From contig NZ_FORR01000014.1 in NCBI RefSeq assembly GCF_900114055.1, positions 41,068-105,067 of the forward strand: a DNA stretch of 64,000 nt, in the 5' to 3' direction. The stretch comes from Thermoflavimicrobium dichotomicum. Lineage in GTDB: Bacteria; Bacillota; Bacilli; Thermoactinomycetales; Thermoactinomycetaceae. Each line of letters begins with the position of its first letter. The stretch's first letter is position 1. The position numbers were made by a program, and so were the translations under genes. Of this stretch, positions 38,282 through 48,242 are shown piece by piece. Below the pieces are notes generated by a model. The model was not told where the DNA came from and made no database searches. It saw nothing but the letters and a program-made list of their open reading frames with translations.

Positions 38282-39191
38282 GCTCAGTACCTCCTTGCAG
38301 TACTTTTTCCAATACCGCCATCCGTACAAATACTCCATTTGCTTTTTGCTCAAAAATCTTGGAACGTGAATCTTCTACCAGTTCGTCGACAATTTCCACT
38401 CCCCGGTTAAACGGCCCTGGATGCATAATAATGGCCCCTGGTTTCATCCGTTTGGCTCGTTCGAGGGTTAAACCATAAGCTTGGTTATACTGCTCAGCAC
38501 TGGTAAACAGCTTGCTTTCATGTCGCTCCAATTGTACACGCAACATCATGACCACATCAGCCGTTTCGATCGCTTCTTCAAATGGAACATAGGGAGCCAA
38601 CCGCTCCAATTCCGGATCCCTCATTTCCGGTGGTCCACTTAAGATAACCTGGATGCCGAACTTCTGCATCGACCAGAGATTCGAACGAACGACACGACTA
38701 TGTGCGAGATCTCCAACAATGGCCACCTGCAAACCTGCCAATTCACCAAAGTGTTTCTTTATGGTGTAAAGATCCAGGAGCGATTGAGTAGGATGAGCCA
38801 GTGCCCCCGCCCCTGCATTCACAATAGAGCAGCCAGGATTCCGTTCCACTAGCTCCAAAATGGCTTCAGGGTCACGATGACGAATGGTGATGACCTCCAC
38901 TCCCAAAGAAACCAGAGTTTTGACTGTATCATACAGGGATTCACCTTTTACGGCACTTGAATGGTTTTCACTAAAATTCAGTACATGGAACCCCAATTTT
39001 TTCTCTGCCACTTCGAAGGAAAAGCGTGTACGCGTACTTGGCTCAAAAAACAGGTTAGCGGCAAATCGCCCTGCAAAAGGCATCAGTTGCTTTTCCCTAT
39101 TTTTCTCCCAAAACCAGGCCCGTTCCAGTATTTCTTCCACTTCCTGTTTTGTCAGATCTTTGGTATCAATCAGATGAGCAGGTTTCAACAT
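38244..39191 (-). CDS. pyrB: Aspartate carbamoyltransferase catalytic subunit
   Basis: Condenses carbamoyl phosphate with aspartate. 315 residues from the ATG at 39191 with GGAGG upstream. The phosphate-binding STRTRFSFE, the HPTQSLLDLYTI loop and MHPGPFNRGVE are all conserved. No regulatory subunit gene (pyrI) is present, as usual in Bacilli. It follows uraA with a 29-base gap that leaves no space for the third PyrR attenuator found at this place in B. subtilis. Confidence 0.97.
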   Translation of the reverse strand: MLKPAHLIDTKDLTKQEVEEILERAWFWEKNREKQLMPFAGRFAANLFFEPSTRTRFSFEVAEKKLGFHVLNFSENHSSAVKGESLYDTVKTLVSLGVEVITIRHRDPEAILELVERNPGCSIVNAGAGALAHPTQSLLDLYTIKKHFGELAGLQVAIVGDLAHSRVVRSNLWSMQKFGIQVILSGPPEMRDPELERLAPYVPFEEAIETADVVMMLRVQLERHESKLFTSAEQYNQAYGLTLERAKRMKPGAIIMHPGPFNRGVEIVDELVEDSRSKIFEQKANGVFVRMAVLEKVLQGGTERENIVEKWASIG

Positions 39192-39220
39192 AGTAATTCC
39201 TCCAGTTTTGATCCGTTCCA

Positions 39221-40591
39221 TCAACCGATTTCTGTTGTAGTTTGCCTGAGTTCACCAGGCTCTTTTCCAGGCAAAATCAGGTTCAGGAGAATTCCTACAA
39301 TGGTCGCCAGAGCCATTCCCTCCAGCTCCAAGTGAATATCTGCCAGTTTCAGTACGGCACCACCAATTCCGATCACCAGCACAACCGCTGCAATCACCAT
39401 ATTCCGCTGGTTGGTCAGATCAACCTGATTTTCGATCAAAGTGCGTAAACCCGCTGAAGCGATGATTCCAAACAGCAAGATGGAAACTCCCCCCATTACG
39501 GGTGTGGGAATGGTCTGAAGTAAAGCAGACAGCTTACCGATGAAGGAGAATGCAATCGCCATCACCGCCGCTCCACCGATCACAAATACACTGAAAATCC
39601 GAGTAATCGCCATCACACCAATGTTTTCACCGTACGTTGTGGCAGGCGGTCCACCGATTAAGCTGGCAATGACTGTTGCCAGACCGTCCCCCAGCAATGA
39701 GCGGTGCAGACCCGGATCTTTCGCCAAATCCCGTTCCATAATGTTTGAGGTAACAAGCAAGTGTCCAACATGTTCAGCTAAAACAACCAGGGTAACCGGA
39801 ACAATAACGATGGCTGCTCTCCATGAAATCGTGGGTGTTGTCCATTTCGGAATCTCAAACCACTTCGCTTGCGCAACCGGAGTAAGATCGACCAGTCCGA
39901 CAAAATAAGCGATGATATAACCACCAATGATGCCCACCAAAATCGGTATGATCCGTAAGAAACCACGGAAGAACAGGCAGGAAATGATGCTAATCGCCAA
40001 GGTCGCCAATGCAACACCGAAATGTTCGAGCGAATATACTTTCAACGTGACTGTTTCGTGCGCAGGATCCACACTTTTAATACTTCCGGGCAAATTCTGG
40101 AGCTCAACTGCCGTTTTCGGCAGGGCCTGAACCACATCTTTTTTGCTTGCCATATCAACTGCCGTTCCTGCCAGCGCCAAACCGATGACGATCACAATCG
40201 AGCCAATGACGACTGGTGGAAGCAGTTTGTCCAGCCATTTGACACCAAAACGATAAACCATAAGGGCTACCACTCCGTACATCAAACCGACCAAGAAACA
40301 GCCAAACAGGGCCTCGCCCAACTTTTGCCCGCCTTGAGATACGGTAATGATCGGGACAATAAACGCAAATGATGAACCCAGATAAGCCGGAATTTTACCT
40401 CGGGTAACAATCAGGTAAGCAAGAGTACCGATTCCACTTGACATCAAGGCCACAGCCGGGTTTAACCCTGTCAACAGTGGAACCAATATGGTTGCACCAA
40501 ACATGGCAAACAGATGTTGCACACTTAACAAAATCCACTGCAAAACAGGCGGCTTTTCATGAACATCCATACGGATGGATTGCTTCACCAT
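39221..40591 (-). CDS. uraA: Uracil permease (NCS2 family)
   Basis: Uracil:proton symporter with 14 membrane segments, also called PyrP. 456 residues from the third of three tandem ATGs; AAAGGAG lies directly upstream, so the exact start may differ by one or two codons. Conserved: VQHLFAMFGATILVPLLTGLNP, SSFAFIVPI, and the helix 10 GENIGVMAITRIFS substrate region. It is preceded by a PyrR attenuator. Confidence 0.94.
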   Translation of the reverse strand: MVKQSIRMDVHEKPPVLQWILLSVQHLFAMFGATILVPLLTGLNPAVALMSSGIGTLAYLIVTRGKIPAYLGSSFAFIVPIITVSQGGQKLGEALFGCFLVGLMYGVVALMVYRFGVKWLDKLLPPVVIGSIVIVIGLALAGTAVDMASKKDVVQALPKTAVELQNLPGSIKSVDPAHETVTLKVYSLEHFGVALATLAISIISCLFFRGFLRIIPILVGIIGGYIIAYFVGLVDLTPVAQAKWFEIPKWTTPTISWRAAIVIVPVTLVVLAEHVGHLLVTSNIMERDLAKDPGLHRSLLGDGLATVIASLIGGPPATTYGENIGVMAITRIFSVFVIGGAAVMAIAFSFIGKLSALLQTIPTPVMGGVSILLFGIIASAGLRTLIENQVDLTNQRNMVIAAVVLVIGIGGAVLKLADIHLELEGMALATIVGILLNLILPGKEPGELRQTTTEIG

Positions 40592-40620
40592 CATCATCTC
40601 CTTTTTTGGGTATAAAAAAA

Positions 40621-40706
40621 CTCTTTGCCTAAGGCACGGCAAAGAGGCGTACTTCATCCCGACAGTACTTCCATTTTTCTCCCTTTGCCGGCCTCACGGG
40701 ACCGTC
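40621..40706 (-). promoter_or_regulatory. PyrR-dependent attenuator between pyrR and uraA
   Basis: Minus strand: the PyrR-binding loop GACGGTCCCGTGAGGCCGGC (40706-40687), then the terminator CTCTTTGCC / GGCAAAGAG with seven Ts (40646-40614). This is the classic anti-antiterminator design: with UMP-bound PyrR the terminator forms. Confidence 0.9.
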
Positions 40707-40715
40707 TTAAAAGGG

Positions 40716-41420
<705 letters not shown>

Positions 41421-41449
41421 ATTTAAAGGTTCCATATGCAACTAGATGT

Positions 41450-41478
41450 ATTATGCCCTAATTGAATCCAAATGTCAA
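41450..41478 (-). promoter_or_regulatory. SigA promoter of the pyr operon
   Basis: Minus strand TTGACA (41478-41473), 17-base spacer, CATAAT (41455-41450). Confidence 0.85.
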
Positions 41479-41490
41479 ATCAAAATGTGA

Positions 41491-42426
41491 TCATGGATTG
41501 GATTTTTTTCGCAACAGATCCAGAAGTCGTTGGAAGTCTTCAGGAGGTTCCACTTCAATCCGAATCCATTCCCCTGTTCGTGGATGAGTAAAGCCAATCA
41601 CCTGGGCATGCAGTGCCTGGCCTTCGATTGGATAGGGATTTTTCTTCGGCCCATATACAGGATCTCCGACCAGAGGATAACCAATGTGTTTCATATGTAC
41701 ACGAATTTGATGTGTCCGTCCTGTTTCCAAGCGACATTCAATTAAAGTTGTATCCTTAAAACGCTCGCGTACGGAAAAATGGGTAACGGCATGCTTTCCG
41801 TTTTTGACCACCGCCATTCGTTGACGATGATGAGGATCTCTTCCAATCGGCGCATCAACCGTTCCATGCTGATGCGGTATGATACCATGTACAATGGCAA
41901 CATATAGCCGTTCAACTGTATGCTCTTTTAATTGTTCCACCAATGAATGATGGGCTACATCGTTTTTGGCAACCATAAGCAGGCCAGATGTGTCTTTATC
42001 AATCCGATGAACAATTCCTGGACGTGCCACTCCACCAATACCGGATAACTGGCCTTTGCAATGGGCCAATAAAGCATTTACCAATGTCCCTGAAGGATTG
42101 CCTGGTCCAGGGTGCACCACCATGCCTTTTGGTTTATTCACCACTAGAACATCGTCATCTTCATAACGAATATCAAGCGGAATCTCTTCGGGGACCACAT
42201 CCAATTCTTCGATCGGCGGAACAAACACTTCGATAAGTTCGCCTTCTTTGACCCGATAATTCCCCTTGCGCACTTTTTGGTCTACTTGCACCAAGCCTTG
42301 TTTAATCCAGTCTTGTACGCGCACCCTGGACCATTCACTGTGATAAGAAGTCACCACTTTATCCAAGCGTTCTCCAGCCCATTCTGCATCCACGTGCCAC
42401 GAATATTCCTCATATTGCTCTTCCAT
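41491..42426 (-). CDS. RluA/RluD family 23S rRNA pseudouridine synthase (YlyB)
   Basis: 311 residues: an N-terminal S4 RNA-binding domain (AGERLDKVVTSYHSEWSRVRVQDWIKQG) and the catalytic domain with the aspartate in HRIDKDTSGLLMVAK. GRTHQIRVH is the second signature. By position between lspA and pyrR it equals B. subtilis ylyB. The exact uridine target is not deducible. Start and lspA stop overlap (TGATG). Confidence 0.93.
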   Translation of the reverse strand: MEEQYEEYSWHVDAEWAGERLDKVVTSYHSEWSRVRVQDWIKQGLVQVDQKVRKGNYRVKEGELIEVFVPPIEELDVVPEEIPLDIRYEDDDVLVVNKPKGMVVHPGPGNPSGTLVNALLAHCKGQLSGIGGVARPGIVHRIDKDTSGLLMVAKNDVAHHSLVEQLKEHTVERLYVAIVHGIIPHQHGTVDAPIGRDPHHRQRMAVVKNGKHAVTHFSVRERFKDTTLIECRLETGRTHQIRVHMKHIGYPLVGDPVYGPKKNPYPIEGQALHAQVIGFTHPRTGEWIRIEVEPPEDFQRLLDLLRKKSNP

Positions 42427-42908
42427 CAGGAGTCCCTCGCTTCTGTCACATTCTTTTCATCGGATGGAGGGGTCTTCAGGATAAAGATCATCAGTAAAAT
42501 GACACCAATTACAATCGCTGAATCTGCGATATTAAAAAGCGGAAACGTATACGAACCAAATTGGAAGTGGATAAAATCAACCACTTCTTGAAAACGAACA
42601 CGATCAATCAGATTCCCTACTGCTCCCCCAAGCACCAACGACAAGGCCACAGGCATCAGTAGATGTTCCTCTTTGCCCTTCCATAGATAATATAGAATAA
42701 ACCCGATTACAAATAAGGTAATGATAATAAATAACCACTGTTGATTTTGAAGAATCCCAAAAGCGGCTCCTCGATTTCGGTGAGAGGTAATATAGAAAAA
42801 GCCATCAATGACCGGAATCGATTCTGCAAAATGCATGTTCTTCAAAACCAACCATTTTGTCCATTGATCCAAAACCAAAATCGCCAACGAAACAAAAAGA
42901 TAACGCAA
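42426..42908 (-). CDS. lspA: Lipoprotein signal peptidase (signal peptidase II)
   Basis: Membrane aspartyl protease that removes signal peptides from prolipoproteins, such as those encoded at 10255, 18595 and 20091. 160 residues from a TTG start at 42908 with AGGAGG seven bases upstream; the frame is open back to 43103, but that part is not conserved. Catalytic aspartates: GGAVGNLIDRV and FNIADSAI. Four membrane helices. The gene order is as in B. subtilis. Confidence 0.95.
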   Translation of the reverse strand: MRYLFVSLAILVLDQWTKWLVLKNMHFAESIPVIDGFFYITSHRNRGAAFGILQNQQWLFIIITLFVIGFILYYLWKGKEEHLLMPVALSLVLGGAVGNLIDRVRFQEVVDFIHFQFGSYTFPLFNIADSAIVIGVILLMIFILKTPPSDEKNVTEARDS

Positions 42909-43024
42909 ACCTCTTCCTCCTGTCTCCTCTAAACAGTCCGACTTTTTCCACCTGATTGTAGCATAGGCAAGTCCACGAAACAAGCAAAGAGGGACAAGTG
43001 CAGACATCGAACAGATTGGGAGCT

Positions 43025-43067
43025 GGGGTTCCTTTCCGTCGAAATCCCGTTCTCTAAAAAGAACCCC
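43025..43067. repeat. Hairpin related to the dispersed palindromic repeat
   Basis: GGGGTTC / GAACCCC arms; GGGGTTCCTTTCC resembles the left arm of copy A. It lies between the DksA/TraR-type gene and lspA. A diverged copy or a plain hairpin; no T-tract is seen. Confidence 0.35.
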
Positions 43068-43080
43068 TTCGCTTGCCAAA

Positions 43081-43767
43081 TTATCTTTCTTTTTTCTCCT
43101 CATGATCTTTTAAACGATACGCCTCATTATGCGTAATCTCTGTAATCTCATCCGTATGCCCGTCAAAGTCGGTAATGGAAAAGCCTTCTACCAAATCGAC
43201 ATACCCTCGTTGCTCATTATGATCAATGGTCAGCTCATTATAGCTTTCCCCGTCCTGGAAATAATCAGGAGGATTGGATGTTCCATATTGTTCCACTTCT
43301 TGCCAGGCATCTTCCCCATCATAGCCATTATAATCACTATGATCCATAAATTTATGCTGATAAAATTCCATGGCATATTCTTCAATCGGTCGTTGGATAG
43401 AAGAAGTCTGTTCTGGCGAATGCTCTTTGCAATAGGCAGTTGTAGGAATGGCCTCCAGACGTTCAAAGGGAATTTCTTGGTGACATCCCAGGCAATAACC
43501 GTAAGTTCCGTTTTCCATCCGCTTTAACGCTTCTTCAATTTCGCGAATATGACGCTCATCAGCATGACTTAAGGCCAAATCTTTCCCACGCTCATACATT
43601 TCTGTCCCCAAATCAGCTGGATGATTGTCATATCCAGAAAGCTCACCGACTGAATCATTCATCCCTGATTCCATTCCATAATGATGATTGCGATTCACTC
43701 TGTTCTCCAATTGCTCTTTCTCGTTCAGTAACTGTTGTTTTAACTGATTTCGTTGTTCCTCATTCAT
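43081..43767 (-). CDS. DksA/TraR-type zinc-finger protein (YteA-like)
   Basis: 228 residues from an ATG with GGAGG eight bases upstream. The N-terminal half is a coiled coil (MNEEQRNQLKQQLLNEKEQLENRV), then SHADERHIREIEEALKRMENGTYGYCLGCHQEIPFERLEAIPTTAYC, the DksA/TraR zinc-finger region with C-x2-C and a third cysteine plus His. The C-terminal 90 residues are acidic and rich in Tyr/Asp, as in YteA/YocK-type Bacillus proteins, some of which are linked to sporulation. Parallel to lspA, probably cotranscribed. Confidence 0.85.
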   Translation of the reverse strand: MNEEQRNQLKQQLLNEKEQLENRVNRNHHYGMESGMNDSVGELSGYDNHPADLGTEMYERGKDLALSHADERHIREIEEALKRMENGTYGYCLGCHQEIPFERLEAIPTTAYCKEHSPEQTSSIQRPIEEYAMEFYQHKFMDHSDYNGYDGEDAWQEVEQYGTSNPPDYFQDGESYNELTIDHNEQRGYVDLVEGFSITDFDGHTDEITEITHNEAYRLKDHEEKKER

Positions 43768-43876
43768 GGATTCATCCTCCATCCTTCCCGCTGAACTCTC
43801 TTACTCAGTCTGTCCGCTTTCTATAAAAATCATGTTGGTTAAGTTTGCATCCTGTATGTTAAAATAGGACTGGCCC

Positions 43877-44536
43877 ATTCATTTTGAGTCTTCGACGGAA
43901 TATCTCGCCATTCACTCTGCAAAACCTTTACAGATCCTGACCAGTGCGATTATCGCGCCAAATTACGCAACCACCATTGTCAATCGATATGTTCCCAAAT
44001 CCTATTGCCCTCAGGATCCCAAAGAAGAGACAAAGAAGTGGCTCCGAGAACATCATTGGAATCCTCAGGATACGGTTGCCCTTCTTACGGCTGCCCATAT
44101 TGAACTGGGAACCTGTCAAGTTCAAGAGCAAAGCACCTTTCGCCTTGCTGTTTGGGCAACAGTCGGTCTGGGAAATGCCACACGTGCCGGTAAACCAGGC
44201 CCCATCTATACATATTGTCCTCCGGGAACGATCAATTTAATAATCTTGATAGATGGAAATGTAACATTATCCGCGATGGTAAATGCAGTCATTACAGCAA
44301 CAGAAGCCAAATCAGCTACCTTACAGGATTTAAGCATAATGGATCGTGATGGGCACATTGCGACCGGCACCAACACCGATGCCATAGCGATTGCTGTCAC
44401 CCAACAGCCAATAGGGGATTATGTACACGAATATGCCGGTGTATCCAGTCCATTAGGGCAAGCAATCGGCGAGCTCGTCTACCAAACGGTTTACCAAACT
44501 GCTCAAAAAGAAATCGCATTAAAAAAAAGCCGCTGA
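43877..44536 (+). pseudogene. cbiZ: Adenosylcobinamide amidohydrolase CbiZ-like, without a normal start codon
   Basis: An open frame of about 220 codons reads like CbiZ: PLQILTSAI at the N-terminus, TIVNRYVP, VALLTAAHIE, WATVGLGNATRAG, PPGTINLIILID, the strongly conserved AVITATEAKSATLQDL, TGTNTDAIAIAV, and YAGVSSPLGQAIG. CbiZ removes the aminopropanol side chain of cobinamide for cobamide salvage. There is no ATG, GTG or TTG at the N-terminus. An ATG at 43832 is in frame but followed by TAG at 43865. The only start with a fitting AGGA is an ATT at 43877. Either a pseudogene by one substitution or an unusual start. No cobalamin genes are nearby. Confidence 0.65.
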
Positions 44537-44551
44537 TCGATGTCAGACGGC
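44529..44551 (-). terminator. Terminator downstream of the EntS-like exporter
   Basis: Minus strand GCCGTCTGA / TCAGCGGC followed by eight Ts. A second, longer hairpin AGGAAAGACCTTGG / CCAAGGCCTTTCCT spans 44605-44646 and touches the exporter stop. Confidence 0.8.
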
Positions 44552-44648
44552 TAACAGTCAGGATGTTACTATCCTTTTTTTAAACCGCGAACTCTTTCAA
44601 AATCAGGAAAGACCTTGGGGCAGATACACACTCCAAGGCCTTTCCTGG

Positions 44649-45878
44649 TTATACGTTAGATGGATTTTCCACCCGCTTTCGATACCAAAGCAAAATCGCA
44701 AATGACAGGGTTGCCCCGGTCAATTGAACAATCAACGTGGCTGCAGTGATCCCCAATAAGGATACTAGCGCTCCAAACATGACGCTGACGAGTGGCGGTG
44801 GCACCCGGACAGCTATGGATCGAAAACTGCTGATTCTTCCCATCATATCTGTATCTGTATTTTTAGTGAAAAAGGTATTGGAAATAATAAGAGACAAACT
44901 TAAGCAAATTCCACAAAAATAAAGAGGGATCAAACCAATCAGCCACAAATGAGACAAAACGACGGGCAAAAAGCTAAACAACGCCGCTAGTGTAATGAGA
45001 ATGGGGATGATCGAGATATGTTGAAAACGATCCGCAACTTTTCTGGAAAACAGAGCACCCGTCAATGAGCCTAACGCTAAACAACCGGCCATGATTCCCA
45101 AGCCCATCGATTGAAAAGAGGAACGCTCTGAAATCATCGTCATCAACATGTTGATCGGTGTTAAAACAAAGTTAATCATGACAACATACCAGAGCGATTG
45201 CTTAAGCAAAACATTGGAATGCCAAAGATAGCTGATCATTTCTTTGATTAAACCTACCGTTTCCTTTTCCTTTTTCGGCGGAATAAAAGGAATACGTGCA
45301 AACAAGACAAGAATAGCGGCCAACACAAAAGAAATGGCATTGCCCACAAATGCAAAAGTCGTTCCCAGTATCGCTACAATGGAACCTCCTAGCAATAATC
45401 CCACCAAATTCGAAATATCTCTTCCCATCACCAACCAGCTATTGGCCGTTACCAGATCCCGTTCATCAACAATTTTCTTGATGACAATCTGATAGCTGGA
45501 AGGGACAACCGCTGAAGTAGCAGCAAGCAAAAAAACAAAAAGATATAAAAAACCCAAGCGATAAAATTCAAAATGCCAACTAAATGCTAACAGAAATACA
45601 ATGATCCCACTCGATAAATGCGCTAAAATCATATATTTTTTCGTATCCAACTGATCCAGTTTGGCTCCAATATAAATAGAAGAGAAAATAAAAGCGACTG
45701 TCTGTAACACAGTGACTGCAGACAGAGCCAAAGCGGATTTTGTCTCCGCATAGACCGCCCACAATACTGCTACTGTCATAATGGCATCGCCAATTCTTGA
45801 TAGAAACATGGATGCAATGACGAAGGTGAACGATCGGTTTCTGTGTAGAAAACTTTGTTCAGGCAATTCTTCTCCCAC
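44649..45878 (-). CDS. MFS exporter, EntS/MFS_3 group
   Basis: 409 residues, 12 hydrophobic segments. SFTFVIASMFLSRIGDAIMTVAVLW and VPSSYQIVIKKIVDERDLVTANSW are typical of the MFS_3 group that includes enterobactin and macrolide exporters. The substrate cannot be read. The start is GTG at 45878 or, better spaced from GGTGGGAG, TTG at 45866. The protein at 51819-53078 is of the same group but not a close copy. Confidence 0.8.
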   Translation of the reverse strand: MGEELPEQSFLHRNRSFTFVIASMFLSRIGDAIMTVAVLWAVYAETKSALALSAVTVLQTVAFIFSSIYIGAKLDQLDTKKYMILAHLSSGIIVFLLAFSWHFEFYRLGFLYLFVFLLAATSAVVPSSYQIVIKKIVDERDLVTANSWLVMGRDISNLVGLLLGGSIVAILGTTFAFVGNAISFVLAAILVLFARIPFIPPKKEKETVGLIKEMISYLWHSNVLLKQSLWYVVMINFVLTPINMLMTMISERSSFQSMGLGIMAGCLALGSLTGALFSRKVADRFQHISIIPILITLAALFSFLPVVLSHLWLIGLIPLYFCGICLSLSLIISNTFFTKNTDTDMMGRISSFRSIAVRVPPPLVSVMFGALVSLLGITAATLIVQLTGATLSFAILLWYRKRVENPSNV

Positions 45879-45983
45879 CTACAAAACGATTTATATTTCA
45901 TTTTATCATTTTCTATTGTTTACGTATGGATCAGCAGGCAGATCTATTTTTTTGCGAAGACAAAGAAATATCGATAATCGATT

Positions 45984-46886
45984 TTATGGTACAGGATGAC
46001 CTTTCGAGCTCTCTAAAATACTAAACCATTGCTGACGATCCATTTGCAGTTTGACTGATTCGACTGCTACCTGTACACGCTCGAGTTTGCCAGAACCGAC
46101 AATAGGAAGTAGTTTGGCTGGATGAACAAGTAACCAGGCATACATAACCTGGTCAATCGAATTCGCTCCTATCTCCCTGGCAACTCTCTTTAGTGTCGCC
46201 CGAAGACGGATAGCTTGTTCCGTCTCTGATGTAAAAATCTTTCCTCCTGCAAGCGGAGACCATACCATGGGAGCGATTCGCTTTTCTTGACAAAGATCAA
46301 TCGTACCTTTTTCAAAGTGCTCCAACTGTATGACAGAGACTTCAATTTGATTGGTTACCAATGGAAAGTCCAAATAGGAACTCAACATATGAAACTGCGA
46401 TGGCAAAAAATTTGAAACGCCAAAATATAATACTTTGCCTTCTTTTTTTAATTGCGTAAACGCTTCTGCTACTTCTTCTGGATTCATGAATGGATCTGGA
46501 CGATGAATTAATACGACATCGATATAATCTGTACCAAAGTTTTTTAATGATTGTTCGACACTTTGGATGATATGATTTTTGCTTGTATCATAATGTACGA
46601 CATATCGCTCAGGGTATTCATCGGATATGGGTTTGATCCCACATTTGGTTACCAATTGTATTTGATGGCGTAACACTGATTTTTGCTTCAGTGCACGACC
46701 AAATAAGTATTCACAAGTATAATTTCCGTATATATCGGCATGATCAAAGGTAGTAATTCCCATCTCCATACAATTTTCGATAAATGTTAATAACTCTTGA
46801 TCACTCATCTTCCATTCAGCCAATCTCCAAAAACCTTGTATAATTCTTGAAAAATATAGATTCTCTGTCATCTTTACTTTTTCCAT
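45984..46886 (-). CDS. Aldo/keto reductase (YdhF-like)
   Basis: NADPH-dependent oxidoreductase with a TIM barrel. 300 residues from an ATG with GGGAGTGA upstream. Catalytic tetrad: Asp in FDHADIYG, Tyr in the same motif, Lys in LVTKCGI, His in VLIHRPDP. C-terminal cofactor segment LLPIVGSGKLERV. The YdhF subgroup is suggested by TTFDHADIYGNYTCEYLFG. Physiological substrate unknown. Same strand as the exporter, 105 bases upstream of it. Confidence 0.88.
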   Translation of the reverse strand: MEKVKMTENLYFSRIIQGFWRLAEWKMSDQELLTFIENCMEMGITTFDHADIYGNYTCEYLFGRALKQKSVLRHQIQLVTKCGIKPISDEYPERYVVHYDTSKNHIIQSVEQSLKNFGTDYIDVVLIHRPDPFMNPEEVAEAFTQLKKEGKVLYFGVSNFLPSQFHMLSSYLDFPLVTNQIEVSVIQLEHFEKGTIDLCQEKRIAPMVWSPLAGGKIFTSETEQAIRLRATLKRVAREIGANSIDQVMYAWLLVHPAKLLPIVGSGKLERVQVAVESVKLQMDRQQWFSILESSKGHPVP

Positions 46887-47202
46887 TTTACTCACTCCCA
46901 ACGCTACTCAGCATTGACCACTATTTTTTATCTAGCTTATTGTTTATCATAATAAAATCAATTCATTCGACTGAACTGCTAATTAAACTTACACTAACTA
47001 CGTTTCATAATTATTAAATCTATTTATTTATGATACATTTTCGCAATAAAATAAACTATCGCTTTTTGTTAAAAAACAATGGTCTCATTTTGTTACGTTC
47101 TTAATCGAAGCTATCAAAATAGCAATCCTGCCTGAAACCACTTCTAAGCATCGGTTTAGAATCAAAGGAGATATAATCCTCGCTTTTTTTTATCGATTCT
47201 TT
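46887..47202. other. AT-rich intergenic stretch
   Basis: No supported gene. It holds the upstream regions of the divergent reductase and of the sigma-factor operon. An AAAGGAG at 47165-47171 is not followed by a start codon. Confidence 0.5.
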
Positions 47203-47228
47203 TGAACCTTTTCTTTCTTTTGGACGAC
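47203..47228 (+). promoter_or_regulatory. ECF-type promoter of the sigma-factor operon
   Basis: TGAACC (47203-47208), 16-base spacer rich in T, CGAC (47225-47228). This is the arrangement of B. subtilis SigX/SigW/SigM promoters. It implies the sigma factor recognizes its own promoter. A palindrome GAAGAGCTCTTC follows at 47239-47250. Confidence 0.65.
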
Positions 47229-47267
47229 TAATTAATTGAAGAGCTCTTCAGTAGGACACAGAAGGGA

Positions 47268-47856
47268 ATGATCAGGATGGTTTTTCAGATACTGGCGCAA
47301 TAGAAAAAGAGCAGCTCCGAAAACAATGGCTTAAGCAAATCGCTGAAGGCCATGTCGCTTCATTCGAAAAACTGTATCATGATTTTGTCAACGAACTATA
47401 CGCTTATCTTCGGCTTCGCCTATCGGATGAATTTATGATTAAAGACATCACTCAAGAAGTTTTTCTAGCCATCTGGAAAAACGCCAGACAATTCTCCGGC
47501 CACTCTTCTGTAGCTGCTTGGGTTTTTAGCATCGCCAGAAACAAAATGATGGATAAATTAAGAGCCAGATACAAGCGACAAGAAGTTTTGCTAGATGAAA
47601 ATCAAGATGACAGCAGTATCATGAAACGTGACTTTACTGAACAGATCGTTGAAGACATCGGGATCGATATTGCTCTCGACTCATTAGAACCCATTTACAA
47701 AGAACTCACTTATCTCGTGCTTATCCAAGGACTCTCTATAAAGAAGTAGCCCGTCATTTCGGCATACCTGAAGGCACTGTCAAAAGTCGGGTTTATCACT
47801 TAAAGAAAAAATTAAAAGTGCACTTACTAGAAATGAGGGTCGAGCATGATTCATAA
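47268..47856 (+). pseudogene. ECF-type RNA polymerase sigma factor, interrupted by two frameshifts
   Basis: Reads as an extracytoplasmic-function sigma factor: region 2 EKLYHDFVNELYAYLRL, DEFMIKDITQEVFLAIWKNARQF and VFSIARNKMMDKLR; region 4 GLS-frameshift-ARHFGIPEGTVKSRVYHLKKKLK. The start ATG (47268 or 47277) is out of frame unless one T is added to the run at 47281-47285. A second single-base gap is needed near 47735-47742, where region 4 hits TAG. Both defects are single-base losses. The end overlaps the anti-sigma start by 11 bases. Either a recent pseudogene, sequencing indels or frameshifting. Confidence 0.8.
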
Positions 47857-48229
47857 ATGCACAGATATCCAATCATTGCTTCCTTGGCTTGTTAATGGAA
47901 GCCTCGATTCCTGCCAAAAAGTAGAGATCTTTTCACATCTTACTACTTGTACAGATTGCATACAAGATTTCGCCTTTTTTATCCAATTGCAACAATCAGC
48001 TCAAAGATTTGATATACAGCCAAGCACAGACTTCAAAAATGAATTACTGCAAGCCATTGTAAAACAAATCGAAACTGATCAAGAAAAATGCCTGAATGCT
48101 TTTCCATCCATATTTCATCTCATCCTGGAAAATCCATCACCCCTATTGATTTTTCAAACCATTGTCTCATTGATTATGGAAAAGCATGTGCAAGCGTTAA
48201 ATCCTCTTCTAAAAGATCATGGATTATGA
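47846..48229 (+). CDS. Zinc-finger anti-sigma factor
   Basis: 127 residues. The N-terminal ZAS/zf-HC2 motif LLPWLVNGSLDSCQKVEIFSHLTTCTDC has His31, Cys35 and Cys38 in the H-x3-C-x2-C spacing. The remainder is helical with a short hydrophobic stretch (LLIFQTIVSLIM), too short for a certain membrane anchor. Such proteins hold the cognate ECF sigma inactive until a signal arrives. It overlaps the sigma gene and is itself intact. Confidence 0.85.
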   Translation: MIHKCTDIQSLLPWLVNGSLDSCQKVEIFSHLTTCTDCIQDFAFFIQLQQSAQRFDIQPSTDFKNELLQAIVKQIETDQEKCLNAFPSIFHLILENPSPLLIFQTIVSLIMEKHVQALNPLLKDHGL

Positions 48230-48242
48230 TATGGAGGTTAAA

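Noticed and set aside
42909..43103. N-terminal extension of lspA (MRRKKKDNL...)
   Set aside because: A TTG with an ideal AGGAGG gives the normal length; the extension translates a repeat-like hairpin.
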